A stretch of DNA of 44,973 nt, taken from positions 1 through 44,973 of the forward strand of contig NZ_WMIF01000029.1 in assembly GCF_009711185.1 (NCBI RefSeq), written 5' to 3'. Positions within the stretch are counted from its first letter, which is position 1, and each line of letters begins with the position of its first letter. The translations under genes and the position numbers were made by a program. Under the pieces are notes generated by a model that made no database searches, was not told the origin of the DNA, and worked only from the letters and a program-made list of their open reading frames with translations. This DNA comes from Paracoccus limosus (lineage in GTDB: Bacteria; Pseudomonadota; Alphaproteobacteria; Rhodobacterales; Rhodobacteraceae). This document shows, in pieces, positions 24,481 to 31,852 of this stretch.

Positions 24481-24615
24481 ATGAGCAACCGGACCCAAGA
24501 CCCCGCAGCCCCTTCGGGCCAGAATGCCGCCGCCGGTTTCGGTGGCGGCTTCTGTGCCTGCGGCTGCGCCCGGCATCGGGCCCAAGACTGCATCAACCAT
24601 CGGCGCCGGGGCTGA
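24481..24615 (+). CDS. Cysteine-rich 44-residue mini-ORF, possible leader peptide
   Basis: I do not recognise a family. The frame starts at the ATG at 24481 and ends with TGA at 24613-24615, 39 bases before the flavoprotein start. Its first half is rich in Ala, Gly and Asn (MSNRTQDPAAPSGQNAAAGF). Its second half has a cysteine/histidine cluster, FCACGCARHRAQDC, followed by INHRRRG. No ribosome site precedes it, but the predicted promoter would place the transcript 5' end on the ATG, which suits leaderless translation. Four Cys codons within 13 codons directly upstream of an oxidoreductase gene recall cysteine-sensing leader peptides; metal binding is an alternative. Possible stems after the stop (GGGGC with GCCCC, or CGCCC with GGGCG) could compete. 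It may also be chance. Confidence 0.4.
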   Translation: MSNRTQDPAAPSGQNAAAGFGGGFCACGCARHRAQDCINHRRRG

Positions 24616-24654
24616 CACAGGCCGCCCCCATGGGCGCGAAACAAGGATCGAGAA

Positions 24655-25674
24655 ATGAAGAAAATCGGCTTCCTGTCCTTTGGCCATTGGTCCAGTGATC
24701 GCGGCGCCGCCACCCGCAGCGCCCAGGACACCCTGCTGCAATCCATCGACCTCGCCGTCGCCGCCGAGGAACTGGGCGCGGATGGCGCCTATTTCCGCGT
24801 GCACCATTTCGCCCAGCAGCTTGCCTCACCCTTTCCGCTGCTGGCGGCAGCCGGCGCGCGCACCAAGACGATCGAGCTGGGCACCGCCGTCATCGACATG
24901 CGCTATGAAAAGCCGTTCTACATGGCCGAGGATGCCGGCGCCGCCGACCTGATCTCGCAGGGGCGGCTGCAACTGGGTATCTCGCGCGGCTCGCCCGAAC
25001 AGGTGATCGACGGCTGGAAACACTTTGGCTATCGCCCGGCCGAGGGCGAAACCGACGCCGACATGGCGCGGCGCCATGCCGAGGTGTTTCTGGGCCTGCT
25101 GGAAGGCCGGGGCTTTGCCCAGCCGAACCCGCGCCCGATGTTCCCGAACCCGCCGGGCCTGCTGCGGCTGGAGCCGCATGCGCCGGGTCTGCGCGACCGC
25201 ATCTGGTGGGGCGCTGGCTCGAACGCGACCGCGAAATGGGCGGCGCAGATGGGCATGCATCTGCAAAGCTCGACCCTGAAGGACGATGAGAACGGCAAGC
25301 CCTTCCACGTCCAGCAGGCCGAGCAGATCCGCTACTATCGCGAGGCGTGGAAAGAGGCCGGGCACGAAGGCACGCCGCGCGTCTCGGTCAGCCGCTCGAT
25401 CTTTGCGCTGACCGACGACCGCGACCGGATGTATTTCGGCCGGGGCGGCAAGGAAGCGGACCAGATCGGGTTCATCAACGACACCCGCTCGATCTTTGGG
25501 CGCGGCTATGCCGGCGAGCCGGGGCAGCTGGTCAAGGAACTGGCCCGCGACGAGGCCATCGCCGAGGCCGATACGCTGCTGTTGACGGTGCCGAACACGC
25601 TGGGCGTGGAATACAACGCCCATGTGATCGAAAACATCCTGAAACACGTCGCGCCCGAACTGGGCTGGCGCTGA
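24655..25674 (+). CDS. Luciferase-like flavin-dependent oxidoreductase (LLM class)
   Basis: The 339-residue protein is a bacterial-luciferase-like monooxygenase. It begins KKIGFLSFGHW and has DGAYFRVHHFAQQ with the conserved His, LGTAVIDMRYEKPFYMAEDA, and the LQLGISRGSPEQVI segment of the flavin-binding barrel. Members use reduced flavin and oxygen to attack aldehydes, sulfonates, nitrogen heterocycles or other organics. AAGGATCGAG precedes the ATG. It follows the importer by 294 bases that hold its own predicted promoter and a cysteine-rich mini-ORF. An imported compound may be its substrate, and the mini-ORF hints at sulfur, but neither is proven. Confidence 0.83.
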   Translation: MKKIGFLSFGHWSSDRGAATRSAQDTLLQSIDLAVAAEELGADGAYFRVHHFAQQLASPFPLLAAAGARTKTIELGTAVIDMRYEKPFYMAEDAGAADLISQGRLQLGISRGSPEQVIDGWKHFGYRPAEGETDADMARRHAEVFLGLLEGRGFAQPNPRPMFPNPPGLLRLEPHAPGLRDRIWWGAGSNATAKWAAQMGMHLQSSTLKDDENGKPFHVQQAEQIRYYREAWKEAGHEGTPRVSVSRSIFALTDDRDRMYFGRGGKEADQIGFINDTRSIFGRGYAGEPGQLVKELARDEAIAEADTLLLTVPNTLGVEYNAHVIENILKHVAPELGWR

Positions 25675-25684
25675 CAGAACAGGC

Positions 25685-25705
25685 GGGCGGTCCCTTGGGC
25701 CGCCC
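25685..25705 (+). terminator. Hairpin after the flavoprotein gene
   Basis: GGGCGG and CCGCCC form a stem around TCCCTTGGG, 10 bases past the stop. Only a weak pyrimidine run (TGTCCGCTTTCG) follows, so termination is plausible but not certain. Confidence 0.4.
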
Positions 25706-25830
25706 TGTCCGCTTTCGCGTGCCCGCCCTGCGCAGGATATGCCGCCCGGACCGGCCTGCGGCGCCGTTGTCCGCGCCACAGGCGGGGCAAATCCCCTGCC
25801 TGACCTGCACTCTGCGCCTGCGGGACGAAA

Positions 25831-25845
25831 CGGCACAAAATTTCG
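25831..25845. promoter_or_regulatory. Shared palindrome, copy C (CGGCAC-AAA-ATTTCG, degenerate)
   Basis: The site is close to copy A (12 of 15 positions, in the same orientation) but its second arm is poor. It lies 71 bases before the FAD oxidoreductase start. Confidence 0.35.
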
Positions 25846-25915
25846 GCGTCGCGCGATTTGCGGCACATGCTCCTGCGGGTTCCGCCTAGCCTGAACGCGC
25901 AAGAAGGAGACGCTC

Positions 25916-27235
25916 ATGCCCGCCCCGCTGCTCAGCATCGAGACCGCAACCGACATCCCCGTGCAGGCCGATGCCGTGGTGATCGGCGGCGGCATCGTCG
26001 GCACCTGTGCCGCCTATTATCTGGCGCAACGCGGCCTGTCGGTCGTGCTGCTGGAAAAGGGCCGGATCGGCGCCGAACAATCCAGCCGCAACTGGGGCTG
26101 GTGCCGCCAGCAGAACCGCGACGCGCGCGAGCTGCCGATCTCGACGAAAAGCCTTGCGCTCTGGGACCGGATGGCCGCCGATATCGGGCAGGATCCGGGC
26201 TTTCGCCGCTGCGGGCTGCTGTATCTGTCCAATGACGAGGCCGAGATCGCCGGCTGGGCGCGCTGGCGCGATTTCGCCCGTGGCGAAGGCGTCGTGACCC
26301 ATATGCTGAACGCGCAAGAGGCGGCCGTCCGCGGCGCGGCCACCGGCCAAAGCTGGAAAGGCGGCGTGTTCTCGCCCAGCGACGGCATCGCCGATCCGGC
26401 CCGTGCGGCGCCGGTGGTGGCGCTGGGGGTGCAGAAATTCGGCGGCCGCGTCATCCAGTCCTGCGCCGCGCGCGGCATCGAGCTGGAGGGCGGCGCGGTC
26501 GCGGGCGTGGTGACCGAACGCGGCACCATCCGCACCCGCACCGTGGTCATGGCCGGCGGGGCATGGGCCTCGTCATTCTTGCGCCAGCAGGGGCTGGTGT
26601 TTCCGCAGGCCTCGGTGCGCTCGTCGATTCTGGCCGTCGGGCCGGGGGCCGAGTTGCCGGATGCGGTCCATACCAGCCGCGTGTCGATCACCCGGCGCGG
26701 CGACGGCGGCTATACGCTGGCCGTCTCGGGCGCGGCGCGCGTCGATGTGACGCCGCAGCAGGTCCGGCACTGGTCGAAATTCCTGCCGATGTTCTTCAAG
26801 CGGCGCAAGTCGCTGGCACCGGGCGGGTTGCAGGGCTGGCGCGCGGGGCATGAGACGCTGGCCCGCTGGCGGCTGGACCGGCCCACGCCGATGGAGCGGA
26901 TGCGCGTGCTGGACCCGCGCCCCGACATAGCCCAGATCCAGCTGACCCTGACCCGGGCCCGCGAATTGTTCCCGGCCCTGCAAGCTCTGCCCATCAGCGC
27001 CGCATGGGCGGGCTATATCGACAGCACGCCCGACGGCGTGCCCGCCATCGGCGAGACGACGATCCCCGGCCTGATCCTTGCCGCCGGTTTCAGCGGCCAT
27101 GGTTTCGGCATCGGCCCCGGCGCGGGCCATATGATCGCCGATCTGATCACCGGCCAAAGCCCGATCGTCGATCCCAAACCCTATCACCCGGCACGGCTGA
27201 ACCGTTCGGTCTGGGGCAAGGTGGCCGAATTCTGA
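25916..27235 (+). CDS. FAD-dependent oxidoreductase (DAO family, D-amino-acid dehydrogenase-like)
   Basis: The 439-residue protein has the FAD-binding fold ADAVVIGGGIVGTCAAYYLA (about residues 20-39), VVLLEKGRIGAEQSSRNWG and the C-terminal GYIDSTPDGVPAIGE and AGFSGHGFGIGPGAG. The family oxidises amino acids or N-substituted glycine-like amines to imines or keto acids. It differs clearly from the PuuB-like enzyme at 13556, so the island holds two distinct amine-oxidising flavoenzymes. AAGGAG lies 7 bases before the ATG at 25916. It is the only gene on this strand between the flavoprotein and the convergent acetyltransferase, 9 bases away from that gene's stop. Copy C of the palindrome lies upstream. 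Confidence 0.85.
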   Translation: MPAPLLSIETATDIPVQADAVVIGGGIVGTCAAYYLAQRGLSVVLLEKGRIGAEQSSRNWGWCRQQNRDARELPISTKSLALWDRMAADIGQDPGFRRCGLLYLSNDEAEIAGWARWRDFARGEGVVTHMLNAQEAAVRGAATGQSWKGGVFSPSDGIADPARAAPVVALGVQKFGGRVIQSCAARGIELEGGAVAGVVTERGTIRTRTVVMAGGAWASSFLRQQGLVFPQASVRSSILAVGPGAELPDAVHTSRVSITRRGDGGYTLAVSGAARVDVTPQQVRHWSKFLPMFFKRRKSLAPGGLQGWRAGHETLARWRLDRPTPMERMRVLDPRPDIAQIQLTLTRARELFPALQALPISAAWAGYIDSTPDGVPAIGETTIPGLILAAGFSGHGFGIGPGAGHMIADLITGQSPIVDPKPYHPARLNRSVWGKVAEF

Positions 27236-27244
27236 TCCGGTGCT

Positions 27245-28111
27245 TCAACCCAGCGCCTGATTGACCAGACCAAAGGTCCGGGCCGGTCCCGCCGGCTCGG
27301 GCAGCGCCTCCAGCGCCATGCGCAGCACGGTGTCATAGCGCGTCATCCCGGCCGCCGTCAGGAAATCGCGATAGGCGCCCTGCGGTTCGCGGGTATCGAC
27401 GCGCAGGAAGGCGCCGGGATGGGCGGCGACAAAGGGCCCGGTCAGGGCCAGCGCATCGGCTTCGTCCAGCGCCACGATCGGCCCGATCACCCTGCCGCGC
27501 CCAAAGGGGCGCATCAGCGAAAACCCCTCGATCCGGCCAGCGCGTTCGATCACCAGCCCTTCGGACAGGGCCAGCACCGTCTCGATCACCGCCCGGCGCG
27601 ACAGGCCCATCGCCGCCTCGTCCAGCGCAAGGATGGCGGCGCGGTCTTCGGGGCGCATCGGGCGGGCGTGGCAGGGGAAGTCCGGGCAGGCGGTGATGAT
27701 GCCGTTCATTTGACTGACCTCGGCCAGCGTCCTGAACCCCAGCGAGACATACAGGCGATAGGCCTCTTTCGTAGCGTTCAGCACCCGCGCCCGCCCCGCC
27801 GTTTCCGACAGGATCCGGCCCATCAGCCAGCGCCCGGTGCCGTTTTCCTGCAGTTTCGGCGAGGTGATGACCATGCCGACCGAGGCGACGTCTTCGGACA
27901 GCGGAAACCACATGGCCGAGCCCAGCACCCGCCCGATCGGATCGCGCGCGACCCAGCCCCGGCCCAAGGCCAGCGCCATCGCCCAGTCATCGGCGCGATG
28001 CGGCCAGCTGACCGAGACCGACAGCTCGTGCAGGCGCGGAATATCCGCGACCGTCATCGGACAGCATTCAAGCTGATAGCCGCCGATCTCGACCGTGGAA
28101 GAGATGTCCAT
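27245..28111 (-). CDS. Tandem GNAT-fold N-acetyltransferase, paralogue of the protein at 15800
   Basis: The 288-residue protein has the same two-domain plan as the acetyltransferase at 15800. The N-terminal GNAT domain has LQENGTGRWLMGRILSETAG and RLYVSLGFRTLAEVSQM, and the second domain begins CHARPMRPEDRAAILALDEA. Both paralogues share SWPHRADDWA/GWPHRREDWA near the start, the second-domain DFGRGQLAGP/PFGRGRVIGP block, RVDT, and a terminal QALG. The first domain's acetyl-CoA loop is less canonical here (ENGTGRW). It is convergent with the FAD oxidoreductase. An inverted repeat resembling the shared palindrome lies about 75 bases upstream. The function is unknown beyond probable acyl transfer. 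Confidence 0.8.
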   Translation of the reverse strand: MDISSTVEIGGYQLECCPMTVADIPRLHELSVSVSWPHRADDWAMALALGRGWVARDPIGRVLGSAMWFPLSEDVASVGMVITSPKLQENGTGRWLMGRILSETAGRARVLNATKEAYRLYVSLGFRTLAEVSQMNGIITACPDFPCHARPMRPEDRAAILALDEAAMGLSRRAVIETVLALSEGLVIERAGRIEGFSLMRPFGRGRVIGPIVALDEADALALTGPFVAAHPGAFLRVDTREPQGAYRDFLTAAGMTRYDTVLRMALEALPEPAGPARTFGLVNQALG

Positions 28112-28180
28112 GTCAGCCCCTGCGCAAGTGGATCCTGCCCCATCCTAGGGGTTGCGGGCCGGGGCGAAACTGCTGAATCC

Positions 28181-28213
28181 CGCCGCGAAACAGAATAGCC
28201 TGCCGTTTCGGCG
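28181..28213. repeat. Inverted repeat between the small exported protein and the acetyltransferase
   Basis: CGCCGcGAAAC and GTTTCGGCG pair with one bulged base around 13 bases. The loop and right arm contain CAGAATAGCCTGCCG (28191-28205), which resembles the minus-strand form of palindrome copy A. It may be a weak terminator for the upstream minus-strand gene or an operator for the acetyltransferase. Confidence 0.35.
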
Positions 28214-28266
28214 CCTTTGCCCGGCCTGCGGCGGGTGGCGCAGGCCGGGCATTGGCCGGGGGCGCG

Positions 28267-28647
28267 CTATTCGACCGCCGACTTGATCGCGGCAAAGACC
28301 TGATCGGCGAATTCGCCCAGCGCGCCTTTTTGCGCACGATAGTCGATGCCCTGCACCACGCTGACCGTGGTGTCGCCGACGGCGATGCATTGCACGACAA
28401 AGGCCCCGCGCGGGGCCGCGCCACCGCTGACGGTCACCAGCTGGCCGGGATAGCTTTGCGTCACGCCTTGCAGCCCGGCGCTGGCGGCGGCATCGGCGAC
28501 GGTCTTGCCGCAGGTCTCGATACTGAGCCGGGCGGCGGGGGTGCGCTCGACATGATAGGTCAGGCTGAAATCGGTGTCCTGCGCCAGCGCGGGAAGCGCG
28601 AGCCCGATTACGGCGGCGGCGGCGAGGGCGAAATGCGAATGCTGCAT
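28267..28647 (-). CDS. Small exported protein, DUF6180-like
   Basis: The 126-residue protein has a clear Sec signal peptide (hydrophobic AAAAVIGLALPALA, cleavage near ALA-QDT, about residue 22). The mature part has FSLTYHVERTPAARLSIETC and a second Cys in VVQCIAVGD, which could form a disulfide, and ends with YRAQKGALGEFADQVFAAIK. I believe this is the uncharacterised periplasmic family DUF6180, from memory of its YHVERT and VVQG-DYR-QKGALG features. GGAGA precedes the ATG by 8 bases. It is monocistronic, with the LacI gene ending 122 bases upstream on the same strand. The function is unknown. Confidence 0.75.
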   Translation of the reverse strand: MQHSHFALAAAAVIGLALPALAQDTDFSLTYHVERTPAARLSIETCGKTVADAAASAGLQGVTQSYPGQLVTVSGGAAPRGAFVVQCIAVGDTTVSVVQGIDYRAQKGALGEFADQVFAAIKSAVE

Positions 28648-28769
28648 GGAAAATCTCCGTTACCTGAGAACAGGCGGGATGATAGCCCATCGGGTGACGC
28701 CGTCATCTTGCGGCATTCCGCATCGGCGGGAATGTTCCGACGACCGCTTGCGCCCGGCGCGGGCGGGCC

Positions 28770-29795
28770 TCAGCCCGGTGGCGGCGCGGTCGAGGTCCGC
28801 ACCACCAGCCCGCCGCCGACCGCGCCCAGCACATCGGCCGCGCGCCCCTCCAGCCGCGCCAGCAGATATTCGGCCGCGCGCTGGCCGATAGCGGCGTAAT
28901 CGACGGCATAGGTGGTCAACGGCGGCTCGGTCCATGCCGCGATCTCGCTGTCGTCAAAGCCGGTGATCGACAGATCGCGCGGCACGTTCAGCCCGCGCGC
29001 CCGCGCGGCATGCAGCGCCCCGATGGCCAGCGCGTCATTGCCGCAAATGATGGCGGTCGGCACCGGCCCTTCGGCCGCAAGGATGCGCTCCAGACCCGCC
29101 GCGCCGAACTCCAGCCGTGCCGGCCCCTCGACGACATGCCGGGGGCGCAGGCCCAACCCACGCTCGGCCAGCGCCTGACGGATGCCCAGCAACCGCTGGC
29201 CGACGCGTTCGTTGTTGTGCAGCGGCTGGTGGATGACGCCGAACCGTTCATGGCCCAGATCCAGCAGGTGACGGGTGATGCGGGCATAGGCGCAGGCATT
29301 GTCGAACCCGATGGCGGGATGGGCGATGTCGGGACGCCAGCCATAGGTCAGCACATAGGGGATGCCGCGGGCCTCGATCATCTGGAACAGCTCGGGCGGG
29401 TGCGATTCCCCGACGATGGCCAGCGCCTCGACCCCGCGCGCCAGCATGGTGCGCACATGCGCCAGCGACTGCTCGGGGTCATAGTTGAAACTGCCGATCA
29501 GCACGGTCATGCCCTCTTGCATGGCGCGGGCCTGCAAGGCCGCGACCTGCCGGGCAAAGACATCATTGTCCAGCGTCGGGATCACCGCGCCGATCAGCCA
29601 GCTGCGCCGTGAGGCCAGCGCCGCCCCGGCGGGATGGGGAAACCAGCCCAGCTGCTTGGCCACGCGCAGCACGCGGTCGCGCACATCGGCGGCCACCTTT
29701 TCGGGATTGTTGAAGGCGCGCGACACCGTGGCCGTCGAGACCTGCGCCGCGCGGGCAACATCGGCGGCGGTCGGACCTTTCCTGTGTGCGTTCAC
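28770..29795 (-). CDS. LacI-family regulator of the divergent TRAP/aldolase operon
   Basis: The 341-residue protein has the LacI HTH TAADVARAAQVSTATVSRAF near its N-terminus and a sugar-binding-like effector domain (WLIGAVIPTLDNDVFARQV onward, with ICGNDALAIGALHAA and SITGFDDSEIAAWTEPPLTT). I place the start at the GTG at 29795, because GGGGGAG lies just upstream. The next in-frame ATG (29840) overlaps the left operator and has no ribosome site. It is divergent from the TRAP genes, with two palindromic LacI-type sites in the gap, so it probably represses both itself and the transporter operon. The inducer is likely the sugar acid imported by the TRAP system. Confidence 0.87.
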   Translation of the reverse strand: MNAHRKGPTAADVARAAQVSTATVSRAFNNPEKVAADVRDRVLRVAKQLGWFPHPAGAALASRRSWLIGAVIPTLDNDVFARQVAALQARAMQEGMTVLIGSFNYDPEQSLAHVRTMLARGVEALAIVGESHPPELFQMIEARGIPYVLTYGWRPDIAHPAIGFDNACAYARITRHLLDLGHERFGVIHQPLHNNERVGQRLLGIRQALAERGLGLRPRHVVEGPARLEFGAAGLERILAAEGPVPTAIICGNDALAIGALHAARARGLNVPRDLSITGFDDSEIAAWTEPPLTTYAVDYAAIGQRAAEYLLARLEGRAADVLGAVGGGLVVRTSTAPPPG

Positions 29796-29825
29796 CCTGC
29801 TCCCCCGGTCGCTGTGTCCCTGACC

Positions 29826-29839
29826 TGTATTCGCATACA
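29826..29839. promoter_or_regulatory. LacI-type operator 1 in the lacI/TRAP gap
   Basis: TGTATTCGCATACA pairs at six of seven positions around a central CG. It lies 31 bases before the GTG of the LacI gene and is positioned to control that gene. Confidence 0.6.
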
Positions 29840-29901
29840 TAAGCAAACAGCCCGCCCCGGCAAGATGATTAGCACAGTTGACAGGAATCTCGGCGATGTG
29901 A

Positions 29902-29915
29902 TGTAAGCGCATACA
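29902..29915. promoter_or_regulatory. LacI-type operator 2 in the lacI/TRAP gap
   Basis: TGTAAGCGCATACA pairs at six of seven positions and matches operator 1 at 12 of 14. It is 76 bases from operator 1 and 50 bases before the TRAP small-subunit start. Confidence 0.6.
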
Positions 29916-29964
29916 TACCCCGTCAGGAGGCCGGCGAATCGCCGGGACGGGAAAGGAGGACCCA

Positions 29965-30537
29965 ATGGAAAAGTCGATCGGCTGGATCAGGAAGCCCATC
30001 GAAGCCGCCATCGCGCTGTGCATGGCGGTGATGCTGGTTCTGGTCTTTGGCAATGTCGTTCTGCGCTATGCCTTCAATTCCGGCCTGACGGTCTCGGACG
30101 AGCTGTCGCGGCTGCTGTTCGTCTGGATGGTCTTTCTGGGCGCGCTGGCCGCGCTGTTCGAGCGCCGGCATCTGGGCGTGGACACGCTGGTCGCGCATCT
30201 GTCGCGGCGCGGGCGGCTGGTCTGTTTCCTGCTGTCGAACGGGCTGATGCTTTACGCGACATGGCTGGTGTTTCTGGGCGGCTGGCAGCAGGCGCTGATC
30301 ACGCTGGACGCCACCACCCCGGTGCTGGGCGTCAGTCAGGCGTGGTTCTATGCGCCGGTGCTGCTGTTCTCGCTGGCCTCGGCGCTGTGGTTCGTCGTGC
30401 AGCTGCTGCGCGCGGCTCTGGGCCGGATCGGCGACGATGAACTGGTCGAGATCCGCGAAAGCGAGGAGGACATCGACGCCGCCATGCAGAAATCCATCCC
30501 CACCGGGGACGACGAGGCGACCGGAGGCCGCAAATGA
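29965..30537 (+). CDS. dctQ: TRAP transporter small membrane subunit (DctQ)
   Basis: The 190-residue protein has four predicted transmembrane helices. It shows the DctQ features IALCMAVMLVLVFGNVVLRY and TVSDELSRLLFVWMVFLGA, with the conserved Glu and Arg pair in DELSRLLF. The C-terminal tail is acidic (ESEEDIDAAM). It is the scaffold subunit of a tripartite ATP-independent periplasmic transporter. AAAGGAGG lies 6 bases before the ATG. Its stop overlaps the large-subunit start (ATGA). It forms an operon with DctM, DctP and the aldolase, and substrate uptake is driven by a sodium or proton gradient. Confidence 0.9.
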   Translation: MEKSIGWIRKPIEAAIALCMAVMLVLVFGNVVLRYAFNSGLTVSDELSRLLFVWMVFLGALAALFERRHLGVDTLVAHLSRRGRLVCFLLSNGLMLYATWLVFLGGWQQALITLDATTPVLGVSQAWFYAPVLLFSLASALWFVVQLLRAALGRIGDDELVEIRESEEDIDAAMQKSIPTGDDEATGGRK

Positions 30538-31814
30538 CCATTCTCGTCTTTATCGCCTCGTTGCTCGCGGCCATGGCCATTGGCATGCCCATCGCCTATG
30601 CGCTGATCCTGTGCGGCGTGGCGCTGATGGTGCAACTGGATGTTTTTGACGCGCAGATCCTGACCCAGAACGTCGTCAGCGGCACCGACAGTTTCACGCT
30701 GCTGGCGGTGCCCTTCTTCATGCTGGCGGGCGAGGTCATGAATGCCGGCGGCCTGTCCAAGCGCATCGTGAACCTGGCGCTGGCGCTGTGCGGCCATGTG
30801 CGTGGGGGCCTCGGCTATGTGGCGATCATCGCGGCCTGCATCCTGTCGGCGCTGTCGGGCTCGGCCGCGGCGGATGCGGCGGCGCTGGGGGCGCTTCTGG
30901 TGCCGATGATGGTGCGGGCCGGCCATGACAAGGCGCGCTCGGTCGGGCTGGTCGCCTCGGCCTCGATCATCGGGCCGATCATCCCGCCCTCGATCGCCTT
31001 CATCCTGCTTGGGGTCACCACCAACCTGTCGATCTCGAAACTGTTCATGGCCGGGATCGCGCCGGGGCTGATGATCGGTCTGGCGCTGGCGGTGGCGTGG
31101 TGGATCGTCGTGCGCGGCGAGGACATCGAGCGGCGCCCGCGCGCCAGCCGCGCCGAACGCCTGCGGGCGCTGCGCGAAAGCCTCTGGGCGCTCGGCTTGC
31201 CGGTCATCATCATCTTTGGCCTGAAATTCGGCCTGTTCACGCCCACCGAGGCCGCCGTGGTCGCCGCGACCTATGCGCTGTTCGTGTCGATCGTGATCTA
31301 TCGCGAACTGCGCCCGGCCGAGCTTTACGCCGTCTTCGTCAACGCGGCCAAGGTGACCAGCGTGGTGATCTTCATGGTGGCGGCGGCGCTGGTCTCGGCC
31401 TGGCTCATCACCATCGCCGACCTGCCCGGACAGGTTGTGCAGCTGCTGGAGCCGTTCATGGACAGCCCCAAGCTGCTGATGCTGATGATCATGCTGCTGA
31501 TCGTCGTGGTCGGCACCGCGATGGACATGGCGCCGACCATCCTGATCCTTGGGCCGGTGCTGGTGCCGGTGGTGCAGGCGGCGGGGATCGACCCGATCTA
31601 TTTCGGCGTGCTGTTCATCATCAACAACTCGATCGGCCTGATCACGCCGCCGGTCGGCACGGTGCTGAACGTGACCGCAGGCGTCACCGGCACCAGCATG
31701 GCGACGGTGATCCGGGGCGTGACGCCCTTTATGCTGGCGCAGCTGATCATCCTTGGCCTGATGATCCTGTTCCCCGGTCTGGTCACCGTGCCGGCGGCGT
31801 GGTTCTCGCGCTGA
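30534..31814 (+). CDS. dctM: TRAP transporter large membrane subunit (DctM)
   Basis: The 426-residue protein has about twelve hydrophobic segments. It has the DctM signatures TLLAVPFFMLAGEVMNAGGL, GLGYVAIIAACILSALSGS and SIIGPIIPPSIAFILLG, plus the C-terminal NNSIGLITPPVGTVLNV. This is the substrate- and ion-translocating subunit. Its ATG overlaps the DctQ stop by 4 bases, so the two membrane subunits are made in a coupled manner. The family is shared by C4-dicarboxylate, sialic acid, sugar-acid and keto-acid transporters; the accompanying aldolase favours a sugar acid. Confidence 0.92.
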   Translation: MTILVFIASLLAAMAIGMPIAYALILCGVALMVQLDVFDAQILTQNVVSGTDSFTLLAVPFFMLAGEVMNAGGLSKRIVNLALALCGHVRGGLGYVAIIAACILSALSGSAAADAAALGALLVPMMVRAGHDKARSVGLVASASIIGPIIPPSIAFILLGVTTNLSISKLFMAGIAPGLMIGLALAVAWWIVVRGEDIERRPRASRAERLRALRESLWALGLPVIIIFGLKFGLFTPTEAAVVAATYALFVSIVIYRELRPAELYAVFVNAAKVTSVVIFMVAAALVSAWLITIADLPGQVVQLLEPFMDSPKLLMLMIMLLIVVVGTAMDMAPTILILGPVLVPVVQAAGIDPIYFGVLFIINNSIGLITPPVGTVLNVTAGVTGTSMATVIRGVTPFMLAQLIILGLMILFPGLVTVPAAWFSR

Positions 31815-31852
31815 GCCAGCGGAAATTTCGTCCATCAGAGGAGGATATGGAC

